This document shows positions 1 through 9,515 of a stretch of 64,000 bases of DNA, one piece after another. The stretch is from Chryseobacterium sp. JUb7. GTDB taxonomy: Bacteria; Bacteroidota; Bacteroidia; Flavobacteriales; Weeksellaceae. The stretch covers positions 347,244 to 411,243 of the forward strand of contig NZ_JANUFF010000004.1 in the NCBI RefSeq assembly GCF_024806495.1, written 5' to 3'. Position numbers and translations under genes: made by a program. Position 1 is the stretch's first letter, and each line of letters opens with the position of its first letter. Below the pieces are notes generated by a model that had not been told where the DNA came from, did no database searches, and saw nothing but the letters and a program-made list of their open reading frames with translations.

Positions 1-1980
1 TTTAATCATCTTATTCGCTTCAATCTGCTCTTTGAAAGATGGTGTATAGAAAATACTTTCTTTAGGATAATTTTCCGTGATTTTTTCAATTTCGGTAAAT
101 GCCAGAGCCTGAGGATCATTTAATGAGCCTTCCAGATAAGTATTGTATTCATTGACAGCTTTTACAAGTTCAGTTTCAGGGAAATTAGATTCGGTAAGAA
201 TTTCCTTTAACAATCCCATTGCCTTTGGTAAATATTCTTTGTAAGTGCTTACATTCGCATACAAAGTCTGCCCATTAAATGAAAAATTGATACTTGATTT
301 CCATTGATCGAGCATATCCTGAATCTGTTCTTTTGTATGAGACTTGGTTCCAGTTTTCAGGACCTGAGCCATCAAAGAGCCTACCAATGCCTTTCCGCTT
401 AAATCTTTAGCATTACTTACAGGAAAACGGAAACTTCCCAAGACTTTGCCACCTTTAATTTCTTTTTTAATGAAACCATACTTCATTCCGTTGCTTAATT
501 TTCCTTCAGAAAGGTTAGCTTTCAGGTTTTTAATGCTCGCTTCAAAAGGTGCCACTTCTTTTTCTAAAGCTTTCCCTTTGTAATCTTTGGTCAGCGTAGC
601 AATCTGTTCATCGGAAAGTTCATTATTCTTAACCCTTATCTCATCTTTTGTAGGAATAAATACCCCAACTGTTCTGTTATTTGTTTTGAAATATTTATCT
701 GCAACCCTCTGAATATCTGCTAAGGTTAATTTTTCAACATTATCGCGGTATAACATGCCAAGTTTATAATTACCCGCTCCTACAATTTCTGTTAAGCTAA
801 TTGCAAAGCCGATTGTATTATTCTTGGTATTTTCTATTTGTTTAAGAATTTTTGCTTTTGCTCTCAGAACATCCTGCTCCGTATATTTGATCGCAGCTAC
901 TTTATCCAGCTCTGCCCTGAAGTCATTTTCTATAGCTTTTACATCTTTATCAGCAGGCACTTCAAGACCGAAATACATAAATGCGGCGTCCCTCACAGTC
1001 GGCTGATAAGAATAAACCGAAGCAGCTTTATGAGAATCGATCATCGCCTTATACAAATATCCCGAAGGATCCGAAGTTAAAATTTCCGACAGTGCATCCA
1101 AAGCAGCATAATCTTTATCTGCATAAGGAGCAGTGTGATATAAAGCACCTACAATTTTACTGTCCCCTGAACGTTTCAGTTCTATCAGACGCTCGCCATC
1201 CTGAGCCGGCTCAACGGTATAGGTCTGGTCCAGAATTCTGGAAGGTCTTGGAATCACGGAGAAATATTGAGAAATATAATTTAAAGCCTGCTTTTCATCA
1301 AATTTTCCGGCAACGACAAGCGTTGCATTATCAGGCTGATAATGTTTTTCATAGAACTTTCTAAGCGTTGGTGCTTTTACTCTTTCAATATCTTCTTTGC
1401 TTCCGATCGTGCTGTTTCCGTAGTTGTACCACAAATAAGCGGTGGAAACAATACGCTCCATCAAAACGCTTCCGGGATTGTTTTCACCAATTTCAAATTC
1501 ATTTCTTACTACAGAAAACTCCTTATCCAGATCAGACTGAAGAATGGTCGCGTTGATCATACGGTCGGCTTCCATTTCTAGTGACCATTTCAAATTTTCA
1601 TCACTTGAAGGGAATACTTCATAATAATTGGTTCTGTCATACCAGGTTGTACCATTGGCATTTCCTCCTTTATCAGACAACTGTTTTTTAATATCACCTA
1701 ATTTTTTAGTGCTCTTAAACAGCATATGCTCAAGCAAATGCGCCATCCCTTTTTCTCCATACCCTTCATGTTTTGAACCTACATTATAGATGATATTTAC
1801 CACCATATTACTTTGTGAAGCATCAGGAATGAGAAGAACTTTCATCCCGTTACTCAAGGTATACTCCTTTACACCTTCGGTATTACTTACAAATTTTGGA
1901 GCTTCTGCTTTTTGCGAAAATACAGGATTAGAAAGACCTGTAAAAAAAAGGACCGCTGTCCCAACGAGTAAATTTTTCAT
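1..1980 (-). CDS. M16 family zinc metallopeptidase (partial)
   Basis: Translating the minus strand from the ATG at 1980 gives an open frame that runs off the left edge, so about 660 N-terminal residues are visible and the C terminus is missing. A signal peptide opens the protein (MKNLLVGTAVLFFTGLSNPV, cleavage near FSQ), placing it in the periplasm or outer membrane. The inverted zinc motif HLLEH of the pitrilysin/insulinase family is at residues 81-85, with a downstream EMEAD that should hold the third zinc ligand about 75 residues later. A second, inactive-type M16 domain appears to begin near residue 480 (KLSNGMKYGF), as in bacterial two-domain M16 proteins. It probably degrades peptides. 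It is divergent from the gene at 2105. Confidence 0.93.
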   Translation of the reverse strand, partial: MKNLLVGTAVLFFTGLSNPVFSQKAEAPKFVSNTEGVKEYTLSNGMKVLLIPDASQSNMVVNIIYNVGSKHEGYGEKGMAHLLEHMLFKSTKKLGDIKKQLSDKGGNANGTTWYDRTNYYEVFPSSDENLKWSLEMEADRMINATILQSDLDKEFSVVRNEFEIGENNPGSVLMERIVSTAYLWYNYGNSTIGSKEDIERVKAPTLRKFYEKHYQPDNATLVVAGKFDEKQALNYISQYFSVIPRPSRILDQTYTVEPAQDGERLIELKRSGDSKIVGALYHTAPYADKDYAALDALSEILTSDPSGYLYKAMIDSHKAASVYSYQPTVRDAAFMYFGLEVPADKDVKAIENDFRAELDKVAAIKYTEQDVLRAKAKILKQIENTKNNTIGFAISLTEIVGAGNYKLGMLYRDNVEKLTLADIQRVADKYFKTNNRTVGVFIPTKDEIRVKNNELSDEQIATLTKDYKGKALEKEVAPFEASIKNLKANLSEGKLSNGMKYGFIKKEIKGGKVLGSFRFPVSNAKDLSGKALVGSLMAQVLKTGTKSHTKEQIQDMLDQWKSSINFSFNGQTLYANVSTYKEYLPKAMGLLKEILTESNFPETELVKAVNEYNTYLEGSLNDPQALAFTEIEKITENYPKESIFYTPSFKEQIEANKMIK

Positions 1981-2104
1981 GTGTTTTATTTAATGTTGTC
2001 AAATTTAATTGTTTTCATGGTATATTTATTAATTAGACAATTTAAATCACAGAAATGTTACAAATTTTGTCATAAAATTGCAATTCAAAACAGTATTATT
2101 TAAA

Positions 2105-2818
2105 ATGAAACCAAAAGCCATCTTCAACTGGAGCAGCGGAAAAGATTCTTCTCTGGCACTGTATAAAATTTTAAAAGAAAATAAATACGAGATAAACTCT
2201 TTATTGACGAGCATTAATAAAGAATTTCAGAGGATTTCAATGCACGGAGTTCCGGTTTCGCTTTTAGAAAAACAGGCAGAAAGTCTAAACTTACCATTAA
2301 TCAAAATGGAGCTTCCAAAAGAACCCTCCATGGAAGAATATTGTGAGATAATGAGCAAAACCATGACCGAAATAAAATCTCAGGGAGTAACTCATTCTAT
2401 TTTCGGAGATATTTTTCTGGCAGATTTAAGAAAATATAGAGAAGACCAATTAGAGTCTATAGGAATGAAGGGAATCTTTCCTCTTTGGAAAATCAACACG
2501 ACCAACCTCATCAACGAGTTTTTGGATTTAGACTTTAAAACCATTGTTACGTGTGTAAATGAAACCTATCTTGATAAAAGCTTTGCAGGAAGAGTTATTG
2601 ATCGTGATTTTATTAAAGATCTACCCAAAAACGTCGACCCCTGCGGAGAAAACGGAGAGTTTCATACTTTTACTTTTGACGGACCTATTTTTGAAAATCC
2701 TATTCACTTTGAAGTGGGCGAAATTGTCAGAAAAACATATCCGAAACCGAAATCTGATGAAAGCGAAAAAGATGGAGAATATGCGTTCTGGTTCTGTGAT
2801 TTGATCTCAAAACAATAA
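2105..2818 (+). CDS. DPH6-like ATP pyrophosphatase (diphthine-ammonia ligase family)
   Basis: The 237-residue cytoplasmic protein starts with the PP-loop motif of N-type ATP pyrophosphatases, IFNWSSGKDSSLALY, with SGKDS at residues 11-15. This motif binds ATP and adenylates a carboxylate before amidation. Length and the C-terminal GENGEFHTF segment fit the MJ0570/DPH6 family (PF01902). Bacteria lack diphthamide, so the substrate here is unknown; bacterial members are only annotated by homology. An upstream in-frame ATG at 2078 exists, but the ATG at 2105 puts the conserved beta strand at the usual distance from the start. The gene stands alone, divergent from the M16 peptidase. Confidence 0.85.
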   Translation: MKPKAIFNWSSGKDSSLALYKILKENKYEINSLLTSINKEFQRISMHGVPVSLLEKQAESLNLPLIKMELPKEPSMEEYCEIMSKTMTEIKSQGVTHSIFGDIFLADLRKYREDQLESIGMKGIFPLWKINTTNLINEFLDLDFKTIVTCVNETYLDKSFAGRVIDRDFIKDLPKNVDPCGENGEFHTFTFDGPIFENPIHFEVGEIVRKTYPKPKSDESEKDGEYAFWFCDLISKQ

Positions 2819-2998
2819 CTAAAATTTTACATTTTAAAGCAAACTAATGAAAAGTAAAAGATATTTATATGTATTTGTAAAATAAATCAGATATCATTAA
2901 AAATTTCTCATTCACCGACACATTTTTTCTGTTTACCTCAAAATATTTTTTCATTGTGAAGTAGCGATTACTTTTGATTGATAAAAATCAAAATAACA

Positions 2999-3490
2999 AT
3001 GAGAATACTAAAACTTTTCAGCCAATCCCTGCAGGTTTTATTATTCCTGTTCAGCATTATATCTTTTGCGCAGACAGGAATAAAAATCACTTACTACAAC
3101 GGGACATCACAGGATTATACGATAGAAGCTTCCGGAAAATTATACTTTTCGGGAAGTAATTTACTTGTAAAAACGAATACGGCAGCAAGCAATGTTTCTA
3201 TTCCTACCAGCATCATCCGAAAAATTACATTTGCCAATGCTACTTTAGCCACTCAGGAAATAGGGATCAATCAATCTCAGTTTGCATTATATCCTAATCC
3301 TTCCTCCGATTTTATAAGAATAACATCCGGAAAAAAGAAAAAATTAAATGTGAAGATTTACTCCGTAACAGGAAAACTGGTTCTTCAGGGAACTTATCAA
3401 CCTGATGAAAATATAGATATCAGCAACCTGAGCTTAGGATTTTATTTTGTTCAGGTCAATCAAACCACTTTAAAACTGATCAAAAAATGA
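2999..3490 (+). CDS. Secreted protein with T9SS type A sorting domain
   Basis: A 163-residue exported protein. The start at 2999 (MRILKLFSQSL) gives a clean signal peptide ending near ISFAQ; an ATG at 2978 is less likely. The middle, about residues 20-80, is a short all-beta segment ending in SIIRKITFAN. From about residue 88 the sequence is a typical Por secretion tail: ALYPNPSSDF, then VKIYSVTGKLVLQG and LSLGFYFVQV, ending in LKLIKK. That domain directs export by T9SS and usually surface attachment. The stop overlaps the ATG of the next gene by 4 bases, so the two are translationally coupled. The next protein has no such tail, which suggests this small protein may be its surface partner (inference). 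Confidence 0.8.
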   Translation: MRILKLFSQSLQVLLFLFSIISFAQTGIKITYYNGTSQDYTIEASGKLYFSGSNLLVKTNTAASNVSIPTSIIRKITFANATLATQEIGINQSQFALYPNPSSDFIRITSGKKKKLNVKIYSVTGKLVLQGTYQPDENIDISNLSLGFYFVQVNQTTLKLIKK

Positions 3491-5736
3491 GAAAGTATAT
3501 TTACATTATAGTGGCAATGCTTTTCTCCTTTGTCACAAAAGCACAGCAGAATATCGTCGTTCACAATTCGGGAAATACAATGTTCGGTTCTTCAACAGCT
3601 GTTGTAGACAGTATCACATTTGACACGACCTATTCGAAAATTAAACTTAATGGAAATCCGTCTAGCTTAAACATTCAAAAAGCAGTTATAGACAGTATTA
3701 CATTTACCTCCAATACTGTAAATCTCGATAAAATTTATATCATTTATAACGGAACGGAAAACGCAACGATTATTAATCCATATTCAGCCCAGGGTGTTAA
3801 TATTACCGCCAACGGAGGAACGGTTACTGTTGCAGCAACATCCGGAATCAGCAATCTTGAATATAATTTATTAGGAACAAGCAGTACAGGAAGCTTAACC
3901 ATGAGTTCAGACGTTGCGGCAAAATTTGTCATGAACAACCTGAATATTACCAATGCTTCAGGACCTGCAATTACGATCACCGGAAATCAAACCCATACAT
4001 TTACCCTTCAGTCCGGAACGACAAATTCTTTGACAGATGGGTCTTCCAGCACCAAAAACGGAACACTGCAGACCGATGGAAAAATTATTTTTGCAGGAAC
4101 GGGGATTTTAAATATTAAAGGAATTAAAAAACACGGCATCTCCACTTCTTCAGCAATTGAAGTTCAGAACGGAACTGTTAAAGTGATTTCAGCGGCATCG
4201 GACGGCTTTCATTCTGAAGGTTATCTGATGAGTGGCGGAACAGTAAATATAACGGCAACTGCCGATGCTATTGATGCGGGAGATACTGCAGTTTCTATTT
4301 CGGGAGGTAATATTACAGCGATTTTAGCTTCTGCTGACGTCAAAGCTATTAAAACAGGAACATCTACCATCGGAATATCAGGAGGAACAATTAATCTCAC
4401 TTTAACAGGTGCTCAATCTAAAGCCATCAGCGCCAAAGGAAATATTACATTCGACGGAGGAAATATCACCGCCAACCTTTCAGGAGCAGCTGTCCTTACG
4501 GCTTCAGGAAGTGGCTATGATCCCTCATATTCCACTGCCATAAAAACTGATGCCAGTGTAATCATTAATGCCGGAATTTTAAATCTTAGCTTAGCCTCAA
4601 CAGCCAATGGAGGAAAAGGAATTTCTACCGATCAGAATATCACCATCAACAATGGAACTGTGACGATTACAACTGCCGGGAACGGCGCAACCTATATCAA
4701 TACAACAGGGGTTACAGACTCTTATTCTTCTTCAGCGATCTCAGCAGACGGTAATATTTTAATCAATGCAGGATCATTGACGACGACAAGCTCAGGAACA
4801 GGGGGAAAAGGAATAAAAGCTGACGGAACGATCACCATCGGAACTGCAACCACTAGCCCTGTCTTAAATATTAAAACAACAGGATCTCGATTTTTAGTTT
4901 CAGGAACAGATTACAGCCATCCGAAAACCCTTGTTGCTACAGGAGCCATCATCATTAATAATGGAAATAATACGTTTAATTCAACTGATGACGGAATTCA
5001 TTCTGACACATCGGTAACAGTAAACGGAGGCGCCAATACTGTTTCCGCTATTTCAATAGTTTCCGGTGTGGGTGAGGGTGTTGAGGCTCCAATCATTACC
5101 TTTGCGGGCGGAGTCAATAATATTACAGCATCCAATGACGGGATCAATGCTACTTACGGAACTGTTTCAGGAGGTACAGAAGCTAATGACGGAAGCCATC
5201 TTTACATCACCGGAGGTATCGTAATTGTTGCAGGAAGTGATGCAATCGACAGCAACGGGAATATTACCATTACCGGAGGAACCACGATTGTCAACGGACC
5301 CACCAGCCAACCCGAAGAAGGTATTGATTATAACGGGACTTTCTTAATGAACGGAGGATTATTAATTTCCGCAGGTTCCAACTCAAACATGACAAAGGCG
5401 ATGGGTGCTGCTTCTACTCAGGTGGGAATGTACTTAAAATCCAGTTCGCAATTGGCAACATCGTCTATGCTTCATATAGAAAATGCTTCAGGAACAGAAA
5501 TGGTTACTTTCAAACCTAAAAACGGGGTGTATTACTTTCATTTTTCCAGTCCGAACCTTAATAAAAACACTGCATACAAAGTGTATTTCGGAGGAAGCTA
5601 TTCAGGTGGAAGCTATGTTGGAGGATCTTCGGGATGGGGATTGTACTCAGGAGGAAGCTACTCTACTTCCGGGGGAACTTTAAAAAGTACATTTACAACC
5701 TCAGCAACGAATAATGTCAATACAGTAAGTTTTTAA
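3487..5736 (+). CDS. Cthe_2159-type carbohydrate-binding beta-helix protein
   Basis: A 749-residue exported protein with signal peptide (MRKYIYIIVAMLFSFVTKAQ). Residues about 20-80 hold two copies of an AV(V/I)DSITF unit that also echoes the SIIRKITF segment of the preceding gene. The rest is a long run of short strands with GG-(T/N)-(V/I)-(N/T)-(I/A) turns (for example SGGTVNITATADAIDAGDTA), the pattern of right-handed parallel beta helices of the Cthe_2159 family (PF14262), known to bind polygalacturonate. The end is a serine/glycine-rich segment with repeated GGSYSGG units followed by a final beta strand, also typical of the family. No T9SS tail is present. Binding of an acidic polysaccharide is inferred from the family only. 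Confidence 0.8.
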   Translation: MRKYIYIIVAMLFSFVTKAQQNIVVHNSGNTMFGSSTAVVDSITFDTTYSKIKLNGNPSSLNIQKAVIDSITFTSNTVNLDKIYIIYNGTENATIINPYSAQGVNITANGGTVTVAATSGISNLEYNLLGTSSTGSLTMSSDVAAKFVMNNLNITNASGPAITITGNQTHTFTLQSGTTNSLTDGSSSTKNGTLQTDGKIIFAGTGILNIKGIKKHGISTSSAIEVQNGTVKVISAASDGFHSEGYLMSGGTVNITATADAIDAGDTAVSISGGNITAILASADVKAIKTGTSTIGISGGTINLTLTGAQSKAISAKGNITFDGGNITANLSGAAVLTASGSGYDPSYSTAIKTDASVIINAGILNLSLASTANGGKGISTDQNITINNGTVTITTAGNGATYINTTGVTDSYSSSAISADGNILINAGSLTTTSSGTGGKGIKADGTITIGTATTSPVLNIKTTGSRFLVSGTDYSHPKTLVATGAIIINNGNNTFNSTDDGIHSDTSVTVNGGANTVSAISIVSGVGEGVEAPIITFAGGVNNITASNDGINATYGTVSGGTEANDGSHLYITGGIVIVAGSDAIDSNGNITITGGTTIVNGPTSQPEEGIDYNGTFLMNGGLLISAGSNSNMTKAMGAASTQVGMYLKSSSQLATSSMLHIENASGTEMVTFKPKNGVYYFHFSSPNLNKNTAYKVYFGGSYSGGSYVGGSSGWGLYSGGSYSTSGGTLKSTFTTSATNNVNTVSF

Positions 5737-5761
5737 TCGATCTTAAAAAATATTTACCCCT

Positions 5762-5790
5762 AACCTCTTAAGTAAAATTAAGAGGTTTTT
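5762..5790 (+). terminator. Rho-independent terminator after the beta-helix gene
   Basis: A perfect 10-bp stem (AACCTCTTAA / TTAAGAGGTT) with a 6-base loop is followed by a T run. It lies 26 bases past the stop at 5736 and ends the two-gene operon. Confidence 0.8.
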
Positions 5791-5838
5791 TATATTTTTG
5801 ATGGATTATTTCACCTATCAATTTAAAACACACTCCTA

Positions 5839-6969
5839 ATGACAAAAAAATTATTTTGCCTTCCTTTGCTATTTTTCATCCTGATAAATTTAATTTCCTG
5901 CGAAAAAGAACAACCTGTAAAAGTAGTTGATAAAAAAGTGATTGCAGATTCCGCTGTCGCCGTTTTTGAAAAGAAATTAATTTCAAATCAAATTGATTCT
6001 GTCTTCAAAAAATATCATTTTAATGCCAGTGTCGCTGTTTTCAAAGACTCTGTTGAAGTATATAGAAAAAATAATGGATTTTCAGATTTTGAAACTAAAA
6101 CTAAAATTAATAATCAAACTATTTTTTCCATAGCCTCCATCAGCAAGCAGTTTACGGCAGCACTTATCTTGCTTCAGGCAGAACAGGGAAAGCTTAATAT
6201 AAATGATAAAGTTTCAAAATATTTAAAAGAATTTCAGACAAAAGACTATGCCTCTATTACTATTCATCAGCTTTTAAATCATACTTCAGGATTAAATATT
6301 CTGGGAAACCAGCTGATGTTTAAAAGTGGTAGCGGGTTTTACTATTCCAACGATGGATTTAATGCTTTAGGTAAAATTGTAGAAGCTGTATCAGGGAAAT
6401 CTTATGATCAGAATGTTAAGGAACTTTTCAATAAAGCAGGAATGAAAAATTCTTCAACCGGAAATCTTTTTAAAGGAAAAAACTTTGCCCAAACCTATCT
6501 TGGATCACAAAAAAATCCTGAAAAGATAGAAAATATGCCCAAAAGACTTGCCGGCAATGACATAGGAATTCCCGCGGGAGGAATTCTATCTACCATTGAC
6601 GATCTTCACCAATGGAATACCATGTTATATGGCGGTAAAATTCTAAACCCTGAGACTTTAAAAAAATTCACTTCAAAAAGCGCTGAAAGACAGCATCCTG
6701 TTTTCGGAAAAATGGGTTACGGCTACGGAATTATGATGAATATCGGAAAACCGCTTGCTTACTTCCACAGCGGGTATGTGAAAGGAGCTCCGTCTCTGAA
6801 TATTTACTATCCAAAAACCAAAACTTCTGTTATTATCTTATCTAATGTTGCCGATCAGGAAAAAGGAACTGCTTTTAAGCCTCATATTGAGATCAAAAAA
6901 ATAACAGACCTTATGGAAAGTACAGTTGAAAGTATAAAAAGTGATACCTTAAAACCCAAGCTTCTTTAA
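5839..6969 (+). CDS. Serine hydrolase lipoprotein (beta-lactamase/class C-like)
   Basis: A 376-residue lipoprotein; the lipobox LISC puts the acylated cysteine at residue 21. The penicillin-binding-protein/class C fold motifs are all visible: SISK (S100, K103, catalytic SxxK), YSN at 169-171, and HSG at 310-312 in place of KTG. The region IPAGGILSTIDDLHQW is a common family signature. Such proteins are esterases, D-amino peptidases or penicillin-recognising enzymes; the motif set alone does not say which. HSG rather than KTG argues against a true beta-lactamase. The gene ends 3 bases before the 2H phosphoesterase gene, so they form an operon. Confidence 0.88.
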   Translation: MTKKLFCLPLLFFILINLISCEKEQPVKVVDKKVIADSAVAVFEKKLISNQIDSVFKKYHFNASVAVFKDSVEVYRKNNGFSDFETKTKINNQTIFSIASISKQFTAALILLQAEQGKLNINDKVSKYLKEFQTKDYASITIHQLLNHTSGLNILGNQLMFKSGSGFYYSNDGFNALGKIVEAVSGKSYDQNVKELFNKAGMKNSSTGNLFKGKNFAQTYLGSQKNPEKIENMPKRLAGNDIGIPAGGILSTIDDLHQWNTMLYGGKILNPETLKKFTSKSAERQHPVFGKMGYGYGIMMNIGKPLAYFHSGYVKGAPSLNIYYPKTKTSVIILSNVADQEKGTAFKPHIEIKKITDLMESTVESIKSDTLKPKLL

Positions 6970-6972
6970 GCC

Positions 6973-7500
6973 ATGAAAAAATTATACTTCATAGCAATCT
7001 ATCCACCTCAGCAAATCATTGATGAAGTAAGAATGTTCAAAGAAGATTTTGCACAGAATTATAACAACTCTAAAGCTTTGAAAAATGAGGCACATATTAC
7101 TTTGTTTCCTCCATTCTCAAGAGAACTGGAATTAGAAAATGACATTATAGAAGCTTTTCGGAAAATCGACACTCATATTTCTCCTTTTGAAATAGTACTG
7201 GATGGCTTTGGCAGCTTTCCCAACCCAAAGAATCCTGTGATTTTTGTACATCCCGAAGAGAATGATCCCCTTAAGGATTTACACTCAAAGGTAAAAAAGC
7301 AATTCAACTTTATCAACACATCATTCAATCCACATGTGACGGTTGGCTACCGGAATTTAAGTTTCGACAACTACCTCAAAGCATGGGAGATCTACAAGAA
7401 CAAAGAATATAAAACTAATTTTATAGTTGATAAAATAACACTCCTTCGCCATGATGATAATTGGGTCCCGATTGATGAGAAAAAATTAGCTCCTGTTTAA
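6973..7500 (+). CDS. 2H phosphoesterase (2'-5' RNA ligase family)
   Basis: A 175-residue cytoplasmic protein with the two HxT motifs that define the 2H phosphoesterase superfamily: HITLFPP at 41-47 and HVTVGYR at 121-127, about 80 residues apart as expected. Family members hydrolyse or ligate 2',5' and cyclic phosphodiester bonds in RNA or nucleotides; bacterial physiological substrates are mostly unknown. It starts 3 bases after the serine hydrolase stop and is probably co-transcribed, though no shared function is evident. Confidence 0.88.
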   Translation: MKKLYFIAIYPPQQIIDEVRMFKEDFAQNYNNSKALKNEAHITLFPPFSRELELENDIIEAFRKIDTHISPFEIVLDGFGSFPNPKNPVIFVHPEENDPLKDLHSKVKKQFNFINTSFNPHVTVGYRNLSFDNYLKAWEIYKNKEYKTNFIVDKITLLRHDDNWVPIDEKKLAPV

Positions 7501-7510
7501 AATTAAAACA

Positions 7511-7540
7511 AAAAAATCGACTTATACAGTCGATTTTTTT
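7511..7540. terminator. Bidirectional terminator
   Basis: AAAAAATCGAC-ttataca-GTCGATTTTTT forms an 11-bp stem with A and T runs on both sides. It lies between the convergent ends of the 2H phosphoesterase (+) and the M64 peptidase (-) and can serve both. Confidence 0.85.
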
Positions 7541-7558
7541 ATGTGGAAAAGATAAATT

Positions 7559-8923
7559 TTATTCTTTAATAATCTTTTGTGAGATAATCTGTTCTTTATC
7601 CTGACTTACATTTAGTATATAAGTTCCCGTTGGCAGATTATTAATGTCTACACGCAATGTCTGAGCGTCTTTAAGCTCAGACTTCACAGGAATAAGTTTT
7701 CCGGAGGCATCATACAAAACGACTTCAGTATTTTTTGAGAAATCCTGTTTTCCTTTGATATAAAATTCATTGTTGGCAGGATTAGGATACATGCTGAACC
7801 TTCTTTCTGTAGCTTTTATTTCTGATGTTTTCAGTGTTGATGATTTATTTAAAAGCCATGTGATATTGGTAATATGTAATGTGCTGTGGTTATCTACTTT
7901 TAACAACGCCGTATTATCGGTAACGGAAAACAGCAGGATATTATTACCCGTATTTAACTGACCCGGAGAAATCGTTATTGCATTTCCTGTAGCTGCAAGA
8001 GCAGTACCATTCAGTTTCCAGGTGTTAACCAGAGTATTTGGGATAGGAAGAATTTCATTGACAGTAAAAGTTACACTTGAAGAACCATCTATTGTTGTGT
8101 TGTTCGCTGGAGTATATGAGTCTACCGGAGACACCAATGTGTGTATTCTTTCTATGATAGCCTCTTTACATACAGAACAAAACTGCTGGTTAAGATATCT
8201 CATTTCACAACTTTGATGAGGACGGAACCAGCTCGGACTTTCGGCATGAGAATATACTCCTACTCCATTCAGGCCTACCCAGTTTTTCCATTTTATCGTT
8301 GCCGGATTGGAAGTCTGGGTTTTATTGGGAGACTCACCGGAACCGGAAAACCAATATTCATCAGCCAGTTTTCCAAAAGAATGTCCCAGTTCATGGACTA
8401 CAATTTCATTAGCCGATCCATTTAACGAAGCAAAAGCATATGCTCCTCCACAACCTCCGTACTCTGTGGAATTTCCTAAAATATAGGTGAGATCATAATC
8501 CGGAACATTAGCTGCAAGAACCTGAGCCACTTTGTTGGTAGAATTACTGTATATGCATCTGTGAACTCCGAAGTCGAAAGATGATCCCAAATAATTATTA
8601 GGATTTGAAACCGGAATTACCGGCTCAGTAACATCTGTTGCTGTGCCCGGATGCTTTACTCCGCTATCTGTAGAAACTACCTTCACTGCATAGGCATTGA
8701 AATAATTTTTATATTCTGTATAAGGACTTTTTGTGAAAAGATAATTGATAGTAGACTGGGCAGAATTTATAAAAGCATCCTGCTGAGCAGTGGTAAAACC
8801 ATCTCCCAACACGGCTATGTTAAGGCGCTTGTCATTCGATCCGTTTTGCAGAAGAGGAACAGTCTGAAAGACCTGAGCAAAACAGAAACTGCTTATAAAA
8901 AGGGAAAATAAAGTTTTTTTCAT
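7559..8923 (-). CDS. M64 family metallopeptidase with T9SS sorting domain
   Basis: A 454-residue exported zinc peptidase. The signal peptide ends at CFAQ. The metal site HELGHSFGKLADEYW starts at residue 177, giving the HExxH plus downstream LADEY pattern of peptidase family M64 (IgA peptidase-like). Residues about 30-270 are catalytic, about 275-360 an Ig-like module, and from about 378 (RRFSMYPNPANNEF) a Por-type T9SS tail ends in SQKIIKE. It is therefore probably released or anchored at the cell surface. It lies 2 bases downstream of the small exported protein at 8926-9414, forming an operon. Cleavage of immunoglobulin is known only for distant family members and is not implied here. Confidence 0.9.
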   Translation of the reverse strand: MKKTLFSLFISSFCFAQVFQTVPLLQNGSNDKRLNIAVLGDGFTTAQQDAFINSAQSTINYLFTKSPYTEYKNYFNAYAVKVVSTDSGVKHPGTATDVTEPVIPVSNPNNYLGSSFDFGVHRCIYSNSTNKVAQVLAANVPDYDLTYILGNSTEYGGCGGAYAFASLNGSANEIVVHELGHSFGKLADEYWFSGSGESPNKTQTSNPATIKWKNWVGLNGVGVYSHAESPSWFRPHQSCEMRYLNQQFCSVCKEAIIERIHTLVSPVDSYTPANNTTIDGSSSVTFTVNEILPIPNTLVNTWKLNGTALAATGNAITISPGQLNTGNNILLFSVTDNTALLKVDNHSTLHITNITWLLNKSSTLKTSEIKATERRFSMYPNPANNEFYIKGKQDFSKNTEVVLYDASGKLIPVKSELKDAQTLRVDINNLPTGTYILNVSQDKEQIISQKIIKE

Positions 8924-8925
8924 GA

Positions 8926-9414
8926 TTAAAGTTTTTGTGTGAATAGAAGCTGTCTTCCTGTATTGGTTACTTTTTCAATTTTTACCATCTGAATATTCTC
9001 AGAATGTACATATCTTATACTGAATTCGGCATTTTGTAAAGAGACTTTATTTCTGCTGATGGTATCTTCATAGACTTCCATAACCGGATTCAGAGGATCT
9101 TCCACAATTTGTTTCACCACCTCCTTACCTCTCGTATCTGTCAAAGAGATTACAAAGTCGCCAACCTTCAACTCTTCTTCATCAAAAACAGGATTTGATT
9201 TCAGTTTTCCGCTGACCATTTTTTTATCTTCCAAAATGATTTTTTCAGTATTCGAAGTATTTTTCTCAACTTTAAAAAACAGATAAACGATCTTATCACT
9301 TCCTTTTAAATGAAATGTTTCCTTCCCGACATCATTGTTATTTAACAATTTAGTTTGCAGAAAATTACAAAAAACCATAACGGGAACCGTTAATAGAATA
9401 AATAAATTTTTCAT
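8926..9414 (-). CDS. Small exported protein of unknown function
   Basis: 162 residues with an N-terminal hydrophobic signal segment (MKNLFILLTVPVMVFCNF), then a mixed charged beta-rich sequence without a motif I recognise. It is the first gene of an operon with the M64 peptidase (2-base gap). Position suggests a chaperone, inhibitor or partner for the protease, but nothing in the sequence proves this. Confidence 0.7.
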   Translation of the reverse strand: MKNLFILLTVPVMVFCNFLQTKLLNNNDVGKETFHLKGSDKIVYLFFKVEKNTSNTEKIILEDKKMVSGKLKSNPVFDEEELKVGDFVISLTDTRGKEVVKQIVEDPLNPVMEVYEDTISRNKVSLQNAEFSIRYVHSENIQMVKIEKVTNTGRQLLFTQKL

Positions 9415-9502
9415 GATTATTTTTTATTAAAGTTAAAAAAGATTTCAATGCCTTTTTCCTATTTTAACTCTTTTTTTCATCGCTAAGAAAAATTAGAAGC
9501 CC

Positions 9503-9510
9503 TATCTTTG
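9503..9510 (+). promoter_or_regulatory. Putative -7 element of ruvC
   Basis: TATCTTTG matches the Bacteroidota -7 consensus TAnnTTTG exactly and ends 5 bases before the ruvC ATG. Transcription would start at about 9514-9517, so the mRNA would be leaderless or nearly so. No clear TTG element is visible at -33. Confidence 0.5.
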
Positions 9511-9515
9511 GCGCA

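Noticed and set aside
981..1364. Plus-strand open frame of 127 codons
   Set aside because: It is antisense to the M16 peptidase, which has a signal peptide and zinc motif in the opposite strand.
5839..6969. Beta-lactamase resistance gene
   Set aside because: The third motif is HSG rather than KTG and the protein is a lipoprotein of the general serine hydrolase group; resistance cannot be claimed.
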